64,000 nt of DNA. Origin: Luteibaculum sp964627445. Lineage in GTDB: Bacteria > Bacteroidota > Bacteroidia > Flavobacteriales_D > Luteibaculaceae. The DNA is taken from NCBI GenBank assembly GCA_964627445.1, contig CAZVJF010000004.1:242872-306871 (forward strand). Direction: 5' to 3'. Shown piece by piece: positions 9,418 through 17,914 of the stretch. The notes below the pieces were generated by a model, which was not told the DNA's origin, did no database searches, and was given only the letters and a program-made list of their open reading frames with translations. The translations under genes were made by a program, and so were the position numbers. Each line of letters starts with the position of its first letter. Positions within the stretch are counted from its first letter, which is position 1.

Positions 9418-10615
9418 TTACTCTCTGTAATTCTTTAATAATATTTTTTCCAACTGCTTGCACTAATGGAACAGCCACAGAGTTTCCAAATTGCTTATAT
9501 CCTTGGTTGTCAGATACTGGGATTTCGAAAGTGTCGGGAAACCCTTGAAGTCTGGCACACTCTCTAGGGGTTAATCTTCTAGGATTTTTTCCTTCTTGAG
9601 GTATTAAAATTTCTGCACCGTCTTTATAATATCGAGCGCTAAGAGTTCTTGAAAAACCGTTTAAATCAGTCAATCCAAAGCCAAATCCGTTTCCTTTGGC
9701 TTGGTGTTTCTTCTTATATTCTTGAAGATAATTCCAAAGCTTGTCTGAAAGGGTGTATTTGTCATCAACTTCAGTTTCTAGAATATCTTGAATTCGTAAT
9801 TCAGGATCTTTAGGCTCTGGAAATTTGAATTGCTCCTGTTCTCTAAATACTTCTTTGTCGAAACCAACAATTATTATTCTCTCCCTGTGTTGTGGAACGT
9901 AGTACTTAGCGTCTAAGACTTTGTAATGAATTGAATAGCCTAATTCCGTCAATGCTTCGGTAATGACTTTAAACGTTCTTTTCTTGTCGTGAGAGACAAG
10001 ATTTTTGACGTTTTCTAGCATAAAAGCTTTAGGACGTTTATGCTCTATGATTCTGGCAATATCAAAAAATAATGTTCCTTGTGTTTTGTCTAAAAAACCG
10101 TGTTGTTTGCCGAGTGAATTCTTTTTGGAAACTCCTGCAATTGAGAATGGTTGGCATGGAAAACCACCAAGCAGAACATCATGGTCAGGGATTTCAGATT
10201 CAGAAATTTGTGTTATATCCCCAAATGGAACTTCTCCAAAGTTTGCTTCATAAGTCTTCTTGGCAAAAGAGTCCCATTCGCTAGAAAAAACGCATTTCCC
10301 GCCATTGTTTTGGTATGCTAACCGAATTCCACCGATTCCTGCAAATAGGTCAATGAATTTAAATTTTGGTCTTTTGGGAGTTGGAAAGGGAATATCCCAT
10401 TCGAAAGGAAGGTATGATTGGAAACTAGCTTCTTCAACCAATCCAAGCTCTTCGTGAAGCTGATAAAGATACTTCTCGGCTTGAGGTCTAAAGTATTGTG
10501 AAATCCCATTCTTATGGTTGTGGAAATAATGGGTCAAATGAGCCATGTCATCAGTTGTCTTTTTGTCAATGACAAAGTTTAGTTTCTCACGTATTTCTGA
10601 ATACTTCCTTTTCAT
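9383..10615 (-). CDS. DNA (cytosine-5) methyltransferase, Dcm-like
   Basis: 410-aa C5-cytosine methyltransferase that would protect host DNA from the adjacent endonuclease. The usual motifs occur in order: I FIDLFAGIGGIRLAY (SAM binding), IV GGFPCQPFSIAG with the catalytic Cys, VI ENVKNL, VIII QHRERI, then the target-recognition region, and IX/X RRLTPRECARLQGFP and YKQFGNSVAVP. Long stretches match E. coli Dcm as I remember it (GVSKKNSLG, TQGTLFFD, KKHQAKGNGFGFG, SRTLSARYYKDGAEIL), including sequence around the recognition region, so CCWGG specificity is a good inference. The start overlaps the regulator stop by 4 nt (ATGA). Confidence 0.95.
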   Translation of the reverse strand: MKRKYSEIREKLNFVIDKKTTDDMAHLTHYFHNHKNGISQYFRPQAEKYLYQLHEELGLVEEASFQSYLPFEWDIPFPTPKRPKFKFIDLFAGIGGIRLAYQNNGGKCVFSSEWDSFAKKTYEANFGEVPFGDITQISESEIPDHDVLLGGFPCQPFSIAGVSKKNSLGKQHGFLDKTQGTLFFDIARIIEHKRPKAFMLENVKNLVSHDKKRTFKVITEALTELGYSIHYKVLDAKYYVPQHRERIIIVGFDKEVFREQEQFKFPEPKDPELRIQDILETEVDDKYTLSDKLWNYLQEYKKKHQAKGNGFGFGLTDLNGFSRTLSARYYKDGAEILIPQEGKNPRRLTPRECARLQGFPDTFEIPVSDNQGYKQFGNSVAVPLVQAVGKNIIKELQRVNEPKQPKVAVC

Positions 10616-10938
10616 TTGAATTCGATTTGACCTTGAGTTTCCCTTTTTTGCTTAATGTACTTGACATTCTGTTCAGCCACCGAGAATATTGTATCAGAGC
10701 AGCTATACTGAAAAGCTTCTCTTGCGAATTTGTCAGCGAAGTACAAGTCTTTAATAACCTGCTCTTCAATTTGAAATAGGTCGCTAAGTGCCTTTAGTTT
10801 GAACCTTGAAAACCTTTGAGACTCATTTTCTATTCTACTGATAGCACTTGTGTTCAAGCCTATTTTTTCTCCAAAGTCAGATTGCGTCCAATTTCGTTTT
10901 TCTCTCTCCGATCTTAAAAACTGTCCAAAAGTCGACAT
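10612..10938 (-). CDS. XRE-family HTH regulator of the R-M cassette
   Basis: 108-aa protein; residues about 5-60 form a Cro/C1-type helix-turn-helix (FLRSEREKRNWTQSDFGEKIG then SAISRIENESQRF, the latter being the recognition helix). The remaining C-terminal half (FADKFAREAFQYSCSD and on) is not a domain I recognise. It is the first gene of the operon, overlapping the methyltransferase start by 4 nt, and so probably acts like a C-protein, timing methylase versus nuclease expression. A 21-bp imperfect palindrome over the predicted -7 box just upstream is a plausible binding site. Its function is inferred from position and fold. Confidence 0.88.
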   Translation of the reverse strand: MSTFGQFLRSEREKRNWTQSDFGEKIGLNTSAISRIENESQRFSRFKLKALSDLFQIEEQVIKDLYFADKFAREAFQYSCSDTIFSVAEQNVKYIKQKRETQGQIEFK

Positions 10939-10959
10939 ACCTAACTTGACCTATTTTTA

Positions 10960-10980
10960 GCAAATATAATTACAATTTGC
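10960..10980 (-). promoter_or_regulatory. Candidate operator/promoter of the R-M operon
   Basis: On the minus strand the sequence is a palindrome with 6-bp arms GCAAAT/ATTTGC around a 9-nt centre. It overlaps TATATTTG (complement of 10961-10968), a perfect match to the Bacteroidota -7 element TAnnTTTG, placed 22 nt upstream of the regulator ATG. A regulator bound here would block RNA polymerase, giving autoregulation. The TTG further upstream is 23 nt from the -7 box, slightly long. Confidence 0.5.
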
Positions 10981-11137
10981 GATTTTTTAATCAACACCGG
11001 TTTGAGTTCGATAATGGAACAAGTATTCTACGCTAGTACTTTTTGCTTGCACGGCTCCCACCCACAATAAAACATTGGGTATATCCGCCTGTAAATGCAA
11101 GCCAACAAAATTCGTATCTGCAAGTTTATATAAGTGG

Positions 11138-11145
11138 TATCTTTG
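11138..11145 (+). promoter_or_regulatory. Probable lepA -7 promoter element
   Basis: TATCTTTG fits TAnnTTTG. It is 32 nt upstream of the lepA ATG. A short hairpin (CCCGAT-GTAA-ATCGGG, 11150-11165) follows and would sit at the 5' end of the transcript. I see no clear -33 TTTG at the right spacing. Confidence 0.45.
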
Positions 11146-11177
11146 CCCACCCGATGTAAATCGGGCAAATTGCACTT

Positions 11178-12965
11178 ATGGAGAACATCAGAAACTTTTG
11201 CATCATAGCCCATATTGATCACGGTAAAAGTACCCTGGCAGACCGACTGCTACAGGCTACCAATACCATTACCGAGCGCGAGCTTAAAGAGCAAACGCTA
11301 GACGATATGGATTTGGAACGCGAGCGCGGCATCACTATTAAAAGCCACGCCATCCAAATGAACTACGAGCATGAGGGACAACCTTACGTTCTCAACCTCA
11401 TAGACACCCCAGGACACGTAGACTTTTCGTACGAGGTGTCGCGCTCTATTGCAGCGTGCGAAGGCGCACTGCTTATTGTAGACGCCACCCAAGGGATAGA
11501 AGCACAAACCATATCCAACCTATACCTAGCGCTGGAGCACGATTTGGAGATTATCCCCATTCTCAATAAAATGGATTTGCCCAGTGCGGAGCCCGAAGAG
11601 GTAACCGACCAAATCATGGATTTGATCGGTTGCGAACCCGAGGATGTTATTCCTGCCAGTGGAAAAACTGGGTTAGGGGTAGACAAAATACTAGAGGCTA
11701 TTATTAACCGCATTCCAGCTCCAAAAGGAGACCCCAATGCCCCGTTACAAGCTTTGATTTTCGATAGCGTGTACAACTCTTTTCGAGGCATTGAGGCATA
11801 CATCCGCATTAAAAACGGAACCTTAAAAGCAGGATCTAAGGTAAAATTCGTGAACACGGGAAAAACCTACGATGCCGATGAAATAGGTGCGCTAGAACTA
11901 AAACCGAAAAAGAAAACCGTTCTAGGTTGCGGTGATGTAGGCTACATTATCTCTGGAATTAAAGAGGCGAAAGAGGTAAAGGTGGGAGATACCGTTACCA
12001 CAGTTGAAAACCCTTGTAAGGAAGCCATTAAGGGGTTTGAGGATGTAAAACCCATGGTATTCGCGGGTATCTACCCCGTAGACACCGATGAATACGAAGA
12101 GCTTCGTGTGTGCTTAGAAAAATTGCAGCTCAACGATGCATCACTAGTTTTTGAGCCCGAGTCTTCTGCGGCACTCGGATTTGGTTTCCGTTGTGGATTC
12201 TTGGGAATGCTACACATGGAGATTATCCAAGAGCGTTTGGATCGTGAATTTAACATGACGGTGATTACCACGGTGCCCAACGTAAGCTACTACGCAACGC
12301 TGAAAGATGAAGAGCAAATTATAGTAAACAACCCCTCGGAAATGCCCGAGCCCAACGAGCTCGATTTTATCGAAGAGCCTTTTATTCGGGCACAGGTGAT
12401 CACCAAATCGGACTACGTAGGCGCGGTTATGAATCTATGTATTGAAAAGCGTGGGGAACTCTCTAACCAAGTGTACCTAACGGCCGATCGCGTGGAACTT
12501 ACTTTTGAGATGCCCTTGTCCGAAATTGTTTTTGACTTCTACGACAAACTCAAATCCATTTCGCGTGGATATGCCTCCTTTGACTACTACCCCATTGGAT
12601 ACCGTAAATCGGACCTGATAAAAATGGATATGCTGCTCAATGGCGATCAAGTGGATGCTCTTTCAGCCCTGATCCACCGCGACCGCGCTTTTGAGTTGGG
12701 TAAGAAAATTTGTTTAAAGCTTAAGGAGTTGATCCCCAGACAGCAGTTTGAGATTGCGATCCAGGCCTCTATTGGTGCTAAAATCATTGCCAGAGAAACG
12801 GTGAAAGCCTTGCGTAAAGATGTTACCGCTAAGTGTTACGGTGGGGACATTTCCAGAAAACGCAAACTGCTAGAAAAGCAAAAAGAAGGTAAAAAGCGTA
12901 TGCGTCAAGTAGGTCGTGTGGAAATACCGCAAGAAGCCTTCCTAACGGTATTAAAACTCGATTAA
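11178..12965 (+). CDS. lepA: Elongation factor 4 (ribosome back-translocase)
   Basis: Translational GTPase of 595 aa, the usual length. G motifs are visible: G1 AHIDHGKST near residue 10, G2/G3 ERERGITIKSHA and DTPGHVDFSYEV, and G4 LNKMDLP; the EF-G-like domain III/V region and the LepA-specific C-terminal domain (ISRKRKLLEKQKEGKKRMR) follow. It remobilises stalled ribosomes at the membrane and in cytoplasm under ionic stress. It is transcribed alone, away from the R-M cassette, and ends 84 nt before the sigma factor gene. Confidence 0.97.
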   Translation: MENIRNFCIIAHIDHGKSTLADRLLQATNTITERELKEQTLDDMDLERERGITIKSHAIQMNYEHEGQPYVLNLIDTPGHVDFSYEVSRSIAACEGALLIVDATQGIEAQTISNLYLALEHDLEIIPILNKMDLPSAEPEEVTDQIMDLIGCEPEDVIPASGKTGLGVDKILEAIINRIPAPKGDPNAPLQALIFDSVYNSFRGIEAYIRIKNGTLKAGSKVKFVNTGKTYDADEIGALELKPKKKTVLGCGDVGYIISGIKEAKEVKVGDTVTTVENPCKEAIKGFEDVKPMVFAGIYPVDTDEYEELRVCLEKLQLNDASLVFEPESSAALGFGFRCGFLGMLHMEIIQERLDREFNMTVITTVPNVSYYATLKDEEQIIVNNPSEMPEPNELDFIEEPFIRAQVITKSDYVGAVMNLCIEKRGELSNQVYLTADRVELTFEMPLSEIVFDFYDKLKSISRGYASFDYYPIGYRKSDLIKMDMLLNGDQVDALSALIHRDRAFELGKKICLKLKELIPRQQFEIAIQASIGAKIIARETVKALRKDVTAKCYGGDISRKRKLLEKQKEGKKRMRQVGRVEIPQEAFLTVLKLD

Positions 12966-13049
12966 CACCTTTGTATGAATAAATCCGTAAGTTGAAAGCA
13001 AACTGCTTCCTAAGGAAATACCTACATTCATTGCCGCAAACTCCCTGCT

Positions 13050-13508
13050 ATGGTGGCCTCAGAATACAACCAATGTGTAGAAGCCTATGCTGATAAGGTG
13101 TACCGTTTTGTACTAAAAATGGGTGCGCCAGAAAGCTTGGCGAATACCTTGGTAAAAAAGTGCTTTACCGCATTGTGGCAGCGAAGGAAGAAAATTGATC
13201 CGAAAAAGGTAAAAACCTTCCTTTTTACCGAAGCTTTTAATCTAGCTGTGCAGCGAAACCATTTGTTGGATCAAGATGCCGAACCTGCGCAGAAAACAGC
13301 TACCAAAGCTCAGAAAATACTTGAACTGAGCCTGCAAAAACTGCAACCACAACAACGGGCCTTGCTTATCCTGAGAGATTACGAAGGTTATAACTACGAT
13401 GAAATTGGAAGCATCACCGGTCTGAGCGAGGAAGCCGTTAAAAATGAGATTTACCGAGCGCGGAAACTCTTAAAATCACACCTGGTTAATGCCCAATTCT
13501 CTGGATGA
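13050..13508 (+). CDS. ECF-type RNA polymerase sigma factor, degenerate region 2
   Basis: 152-aa sigma-70 family protein. Region 4 is clear at about residues 100-143 (LQPQQRALLILRDYEGYNYD, then EIGSITGLSEEAVKNEIYRA), the helix-turn-helix for -35/-33 recognition. Region 2 is present but divergent: VKKCFTALWQRRKKI stands where ECF factors carry VQEVFLKLW. The gene overlaps the next gene by 4 nt (ATGA), the arrangement typical of a sigma/anti-sigma pair. Target promoters and the inducing signal are unknown. Confidence 0.85.
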   Translation: MVASEYNQCVEAYADKVYRFVLKMGAPESLANTLVKKCFTALWQRRKKIDPKKVKTFLFTEAFNLAVQRNHLLDQDAEPAQKTATKAQKILELSLQKLQPQQRALLILRDYEGYNYDEIGSITGLSEEAVKNEIYRARKLLKSHLVNAQFSG

Positions 13509-14596
13509 AGGTAAGCAGTAGAAATATAGGCGCTCACTTATTGGATTGGTCTGAGGGGAGGCTTGCACCCGAAAAGCAAAAACACGTAACGCACTTTCTA
13601 AAGCACAATCCTCAACTGGGTCTAAAAGGAGCCGAACCCTTGCCCTACCTTACCGACATTAGCAACTTAGTATACGCCAATAAAGACGACCTACGCTACC
13701 GCTACATGGAGCAGCGTGCCGACCAAGATGAAACCTTGGCCATTGCACTGTTGCAAGACGATTTATCGGATGAAGCACTAGACCGAGCAAACCAGAAAAT
13801 AAAAGACAGTGCTTACCTAAAATCTTTGGTAGAAGACTACAAAAAAACCATCCTAAGCCCGGATGATACCATCGCATTCTACGATTTGCGGGTCCTAAAA
13901 CAAAAAACGGTAAGAACACGCCTTGCGCCACTACTTTGGATACTTGTTATACTGGGTGCTGCAGCGCTTGTCTTTTTTTACTACCCAAAAATAAAGCAGT
14001 GGTTTGATGCATTTTCTAAGGGGCCAACGCCCACCTATGAGCCCAGAACCGGCATTCCATTTTCTGTAAAAACAGTGTCCCTTGCATACCAAAACAACAA
14101 CGAATCTTCTATCTTTCTATCGCTGGTACCTACCAACCCTTTAGATTCTCAGTTGCAGGCATATTCTAACCCCGAGTATTTTAATCCGCAGCGCATTGGC
14201 GAACCCACCAAAAAAAAAGCACCAGAGCCCCGGGTTGAAGAACCTAGCCCTGCACCGGTAAAGAAGAAAACCGTACGTAAAAGACGAAAGCGCAAGCCTA
14301 CCCCGGTAGTGGCCGAAAAAAAAACGGTGGATACCCTTCCATCAACCACCTATGTGGTGGCTCCTTCAGACTCCTTCACACCGCAGTTTTTACCCGTGTC
14401 CGATAGTACCGTTCCTACCACTCCACCCCCCGATGCAATGGTTTACCCTATCAACCAGTCTTTGCGCAACAACATGCTGGATGTATTTGATTTTTTTGGA
14501 GGAAAAAAAGTAAAGTATCGCAAAAAGCCCGATGGAAGCTATAAATTAGAGATGGATTTACCCTACATAAAAGTAGATCGCACCCTCTCGGAATAA
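13505..14596 (+). CDS. Single-pass membrane protein, putative anti-sigma partner
   Basis: 363-aa protein I do not recognise by family. The N-terminal 135 residues are cytoplasmic-type (begins with MKVSSRNIGAHLLDWSEGRL, followed by helical segments), with one membrane span at residues about 140-160 (APLLWILVILGAAALVFFYY). The rest is predicted to be outside, with a Pro/Lys/Arg-rich linker (residues about 245-285, KKKTVRKRRKRKPTP) and a C-terminal conserved-looking block. Start of the frame overlaps the sigma gene stop (ATGA). Topology and position suggest it is the anti-sigma factor of the preceding gene, but there is no zinc-binding ASD motif (HxxxCxxC) to prove it. Confidence 0.7.
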   Translation: MKVSSRNIGAHLLDWSEGRLAPEKQKHVTHFLKHNPQLGLKGAEPLPYLTDISNLVYANKDDLRYRYMEQRADQDETLAIALLQDDLSDEALDRANQKIKDSAYLKSLVEDYKKTILSPDDTIAFYDLRVLKQKTVRTRLAPLLWILVILGAAALVFFYYPKIKQWFDAFSKGPTPTYEPRTGIPFSVKTVSLAYQNNNESSIFLSLVPTNPLDSQLQAYSNPEYFNPQRIGEPTKKKAPEPRVEEPSPAPVKKKTVRKRRKRKPTPVVAEKKTVDTLPSTTYVVAPSDSFTPQFLPVSDSTVPTTPPPDAMVYPINQSLRNNMLDVFDFFGGKKVKYRKKPDGSYKLEMDLPYIKVDRTLSE

Positions 14597-14627
14597 CTTT
14601 GGCACCACATTTGGTTACCTGCATGTA

Positions 14628-14635
14628 AACCTTTG
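14628..14635 (+). promoter_or_regulatory. AACCTTTG -7-like element 4 nt before an ATG
   Basis: AACCTTTG differs from TAnnTTTG at the first base and sits exactly 4 nt upstream of the ATG at 14640, so transcription starting at the usual distance would begin on or next to the start codon. See the leaderless-transcript finding. Confidence 0.4.
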
Positions 14636-14639
14636 TATT

Positions 14640-15488
14640 ATGAAAACTATCGTTACACTATTTGCACTATCGCTACTTTGCTTTACCGCTAAAGCACAAG
14701 AGACCAAAGAACCGAAGAAAACCACCGACACTACCGAAATAAAATTCGGTGAAGATGCAAAGCTGCTCTACATTAAAGATAAGTCTTCTAGTGATGGAGA
14801 CACCTATGCCAGCACCGACTCTAAAGGAGATATTTTAATTGGCACCCGAAAAAAAGGCCGCAAAAGCCGCAACACCTTCTGGACGGGAATAGACATGGGT
14901 TTTAACTTTATGGCCGATGCCAACGGCAACACCACTATACCGGAAAACACCACCTGGCAAACCGACCCCATAAAATCCATGTACTGGGGCATTAACTTGC
15001 TTAAAGCAGAAACCCGCCTTTTTGGTAATCATTACATCATGACCGGACTGGGGTTCAATTACCGGAGTTTTACACCCAATGAGTTTTACGATATCAGCAC
15101 TACGGAAGACACCACCTTTTTTGGCCCTACCACCATTCTAAATCCCAAGAAAAACAAGTTGCGCGTTACCTATGTGCAAGTTCCTTTCCTACTTAACTTC
15201 AATACCAGCCGCAACTACCAAAAAAATGTACACATCGCAGTAGGTGTACTGGCCAATGTGCGCATCGGAAGCATTTACAAGCAGAAATACAAACTGAATG
15301 GATCGCTGCAAAAAGATCGTCAGCAAGACGACTTTAACCTAAACCCCATTGCTGCAGATTGGACCGTGCGCCTTGGTTTTGGCTCGTTCACCTTATTTGC
15401 CAATTACGCCATCACCAACATGTTTGAAGAAGGTGCTACCACCCAGCTAAAGCCCTTTAGCGTTGGGTTGCAGCTGGTAGGATTTTAG
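14640..15488 (+). CDS. Outer-membrane beta-barrel protein (PorT-like fold)
   Basis: 282-aa exported protein. Signal peptide MKTIVTLFALSLLCFTAKA with cleavage before QETKEPKK. After a hydrophilic N-terminal stretch of about 80 residues come alternating hydrophobic beta-strands with aromatic girdles (TFWTGIDMGFNFMA, YIMTGLGFNYRSF, VPFLLNFNTSRNY, WTVRLGFGSFTLFANYA), ending in LKPFSVGLQLVGF, a typical outer-membrane barrel end with C-terminal Phe. It lies 43 nt after the putative anti-sigma gene and may be controlled by that system. Substrate and role are unknown. Confidence 0.75.
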   Translation: MKTIVTLFALSLLCFTAKAQETKEPKKTTDTTEIKFGEDAKLLYIKDKSSSDGDTYASTDSKGDILIGTRKKGRKSRNTFWTGIDMGFNFMADANGNTTIPENTTWQTDPIKSMYWGINLLKAETRLFGNHYIMTGLGFNYRSFTPNEFYDISTTEDTTFFGPTTILNPKKNKLRVTYVQVPFLLNFNTSRNYQKNVHIAVGVLANVRIGSIYKQKYKLNGSLQKDRQQDDFNLNPIAADWTVRLGFGSFTLFANYAITNMFEEGATTQLKPFSVGLQLVGF

Positions 15489-15495
15489 ATCCCTT

Positions 15496-15524
15496 GAACC
15501 CAAGCCGAAAGCTTGGGTTCATTT
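15496..15524 (+). terminator. Rho-independent terminator
   Basis: Perfect 10-bp stem GAACCCAAGC / GCTTGGGTTC with loop CGAAA, followed by ATTTTC. It lies 8 nt after the stop of the beta-barrel gene. The T-run is short, so efficiency is uncertain. Confidence 0.7.
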
Positions 15525-15553
15525 TCTATCTTAGGCCTCCTAAAAAGTAAGGC

Positions 15554-17095
15554 ATGCAAGAGAAATTCCAGCGCCTGGATGGCATGGTTGAGGAGGCCCT
15601 AAAGGGCGGAGGCGAAAAACGCATTCAGGCACAGCACGATAAAGGAAAATTAACCGCCAGAGAACGCATTCATTTTTTATTGGATGAAGGCAGTTTTGAA
15701 GAGATAGGTCAGCTGGTTACCCACCGGTCTACCAACTTTGGCTTGGACAAGCAAAAGTTTTTGGGCGATGGTGTAGTTACAGGCTACGGAAAAATTCAGG
15801 GCCGTTTGGTATACGTTTTCTCCCAGGACTTTACGGTATTGGGTGGATCGCTTGCTGAAGCGCACGCAGAGAAAATTTGCAAAATCATGGATCTTGCCCT
15901 GAAGAACGGTGCCCCCGTTATTGGGCTTAACGATTCGGGTGGAGCGCGTATACAGGAAGGTGTAGTTTCTTTGGGTGGATATGCCGATATCTTTTATAAG
16001 AACACCCTAGCCAGCGGTGTTATTCCTCAGTTTTCAGCCATTATGGGCCCCTGTGCAGGAGGGGCGGTGTACAGCCCAGCCCTAACCGATTTTATATACA
16101 TGGTAGAGGGTAGCTCCTATATGTTTGTAACGGGACCAAACGTGGTAAAAACCGTAACGCACGAAGAAGTTACCTCCGAAGAATTAGGAGGTGCACAAAC
16201 CCACGCGAGCAAATCGGGAGTGACCCACTTTGCCTGTGCCAATGAACTGGCCTGCATCAACGACCTAAGAAAAACCATGAGTTACGTACCCCAAAACTGC
16301 GAGGAACAACCGCCTGCAGTGGCCTATGAACCGGGCAACGAACTCAGACCCAAACTCGATGAAATTGTACCCGATTCGGCCAACCAACCCTACGACATAC
16401 GCGATGTAATCAATAACACCGTAGATGGCGATACCTTTTTTGAGGTACACGGAGAATTTGCCTCCAACATTGTAGTAGGTTTTGCACGCTTGGCTGGAAA
16501 AAGCATTGGTATCGTTGCCAACCAGCCTGCCTACCTAGCGGGTGTATTGGACATCAATGCCAGTAATAAAGCAGCCCGCTTTGTACGTTTTTGCGATAGC
16601 TTCAACATCCCTTTGCTCGTATTTGAAGATGTACCAGGTTTTTTACCCGGAACCGACCAAGAGTGGAATGCCATTATTACCAACGGAGCCAAATTGCTGT
16701 ACGCGTTTTGCGAAGCCACAGTACCAAGAATTACCGTAATTACCCGTAAGGCCTACGGTGGCGCGTATGATGTAATGAACTCCAAACACATTGGTGCCGA
16801 TATGAATTTTGCTTGGCCTAGTGCAGAAATTGCTGTAATGGGAGCGAAAGGAGCTGCTGAGATTATCTTTAAAAAGGAAATTAAAGCTGCCGATGACCCA
16901 GCCGCTAAGCTTAAAGAAAAGGAGGATGAGTATGCCGAGCTTTTTGCGCATCCGTACAATGCTGCGGCCAGAGGTTATATCGATGAGGTCATCAAACCCC
17001 ATCAAACCCGCGAAAAGCTCATTCGCGCTTTTGATATGCTGAAGACCAAAGTGAGTCATCTACCCAAGAAAAAACACGGTAATATTCCGCTGTAG
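15554..17095 (+). CDS. Acyl-CoA carboxylase, carboxyltransferase (beta) subunit
   Basis: 513-aa carboxyltransferase that moves CO2 from carboxybiotin to an acyl-CoA, most likely propionyl-CoA (PccB) or methylmalonyl-CoA decarboxylase-type chemistry. Motifs: LTARERIHFLLDEGSFEEIG at the N-terminus, FSQDFTVLGGSL, GLNDSGGARIQEGV and GPCAGGAVYSPALTDF (first oxyanion hole), then VPGFLPGTDQEW and RKAYGGAYDVMNSKH (second half). The length fits PccB. The biotin carboxylase/carrier subunit is not nearby, so the exact substrate cannot be read here. It has its own gene spacing, with terminators on both sides. Confidence 0.92.
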   Translation: MQEKFQRLDGMVEEALKGGGEKRIQAQHDKGKLTARERIHFLLDEGSFEEIGQLVTHRSTNFGLDKQKFLGDGVVTGYGKIQGRLVYVFSQDFTVLGGSLAEAHAEKICKIMDLALKNGAPVIGLNDSGGARIQEGVVSLGGYADIFYKNTLASGVIPQFSAIMGPCAGGAVYSPALTDFIYMVEGSSYMFVTGPNVVKTVTHEEVTSEELGGAQTHASKSGVTHFACANELACINDLRKTMSYVPQNCEEQPPAVAYEPGNELRPKLDEIVPDSANQPYDIRDVINNTVDGDTFFEVHGEFASNIVVGFARLAGKSIGIVANQPAYLAGVLDINASNKAARFVRFCDSFNIPLLVFEDVPGFLPGTDQEWNAIITNGAKLLYAFCEATVPRITVITRKAYGGAYDVMNSKHIGADMNFAWPSAEIAVMGAKGAAEIIFKKEIKAADDPAAKLKEKEDEYAELFAHPYNAAARGYIDEVIKPHQTREKLIRAFDMLKTKVSHLPKKKHGNIPL

Positions 17096-17173
17096 GAAAT
17101 CTTTTAACACATTAACTCGTTCAGGTATAAAGCATTTCCGCTACCTTTAGGTATAGATCAATTCGGTTGTATC

Positions 17174-17797
17174 ATGAAAAAAATACTCATTGCTGTTATC
17201 ATTTTGGCTGCTGCGGTACTTACGGCCTTTGTAATGAAAGGCCCGCTAAACATAAAGCCGCTAGAGCTCGGTGCTAAAGCACCCATGACCGATTACGCAT
17301 TGCAGGATCCAGCTGGCTCGGCAAGCCAAAGCCTAAACGACTTGAAAGGAGAAAATGGGTTATTGGTTGTATTTAGCTGCAATACTTGCCCTTTTGTTGT
17401 CGCGTGGGAAGACCGTTATAATGAATTGGCCAGCACCGCAAAAGCCAACGGTATTGGTATGGTACTTGTAAACAGCAACGAAGCCTTTAGAGGCGATGCC
17501 GATGCTCCCGAACAAATGGTTGCACACGCCAAAGAGCAAGGGTACACCATGCCTTACCTAATCGATCAAAAACACCAATTGGCGGATGCTTTTGGCGCGC
17601 GCACCACTCCACATGTGTATCTTTTTGATAGCGATTTTACCCTCGTATATCGCGGTGCTATAGACGACAATCGCAAAGGCGATGAAGTGAAAGAAACCTA
17701 TGCATTAGATGCCTTAGAGGCTGTAGGCAGTGGTGAAGCGGTGCCTACCCCTACTTCGAAAGCCATAGGATGTAGCATCAAACGGGTGAAATCCTAG
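17174..17797 (+). CDS. Membrane-anchored thioredoxin-like protein (peroxiredoxin/AhpC-TSA type fold)
   Basis: 207-aa protein with an N-terminal hydrophobic anchor or uncleaved signal (residues about 4-22, ILIAVIILAAAVLTAFVM). The redox site is CNTCPFVVAW, a CxxC followed by the conserved cis-Pro region seen later as TTPHVYLF. GAIDDNRKGD and the C-terminal GCSIKRVK are shared with related flavobacterial proteins as I recall them. It should act on thiols outside the cytoplasmic membrane; its partner is unknown. The promoter TACCTTTA occurs at 17146-17153. Confidence 0.8.
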   Translation: MKKILIAVIILAAAVLTAFVMKGPLNIKPLELGAKAPMTDYALQDPAGSASQSLNDLKGENGLLVVFSCNTCPFVVAWEDRYNELASTAKANGIGMVLVNSNEAFRGDADAPEQMVAHAKEQGYTMPYLIDQKHQLADAFGARTTPHVYLFDSDFTLVYRGAIDDNRKGDEVKETYALDALEAVGSGEAVPTPTSKAIGCSIKRVKS

Positions 17798-17821
17798 CGA
17801 CATTTTTCTCATTTGAATACG

Positions 17822-17856
17822 AAAATCCAAGGCTATAGTCAGTCTTGGATTTTTTA
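17822..17856 (+). terminator. Rho-independent terminator
   Basis: AAATCCAAG (17823-17831) pairs with CTTGGATTT (17844-17852), loop of 12 nt, followed by TTTATTT. It ends the thioredoxin-like gene and precedes purD. Confidence 0.75.
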
Positions 17857-17914
17857 TTTCCCGCATTCTCGGCTAGGTGGCTAAATATTATTTTTTTTGC
17901 AAAAACCATTGTAC

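Noticed and set aside
8080..11030. GGAACAAG short direct repeat on either side of the R-M cassette
   Set aside because: Only 8 identical bases (8080 and 11016) plus a partial extension; too short to be an attachment site without further support.
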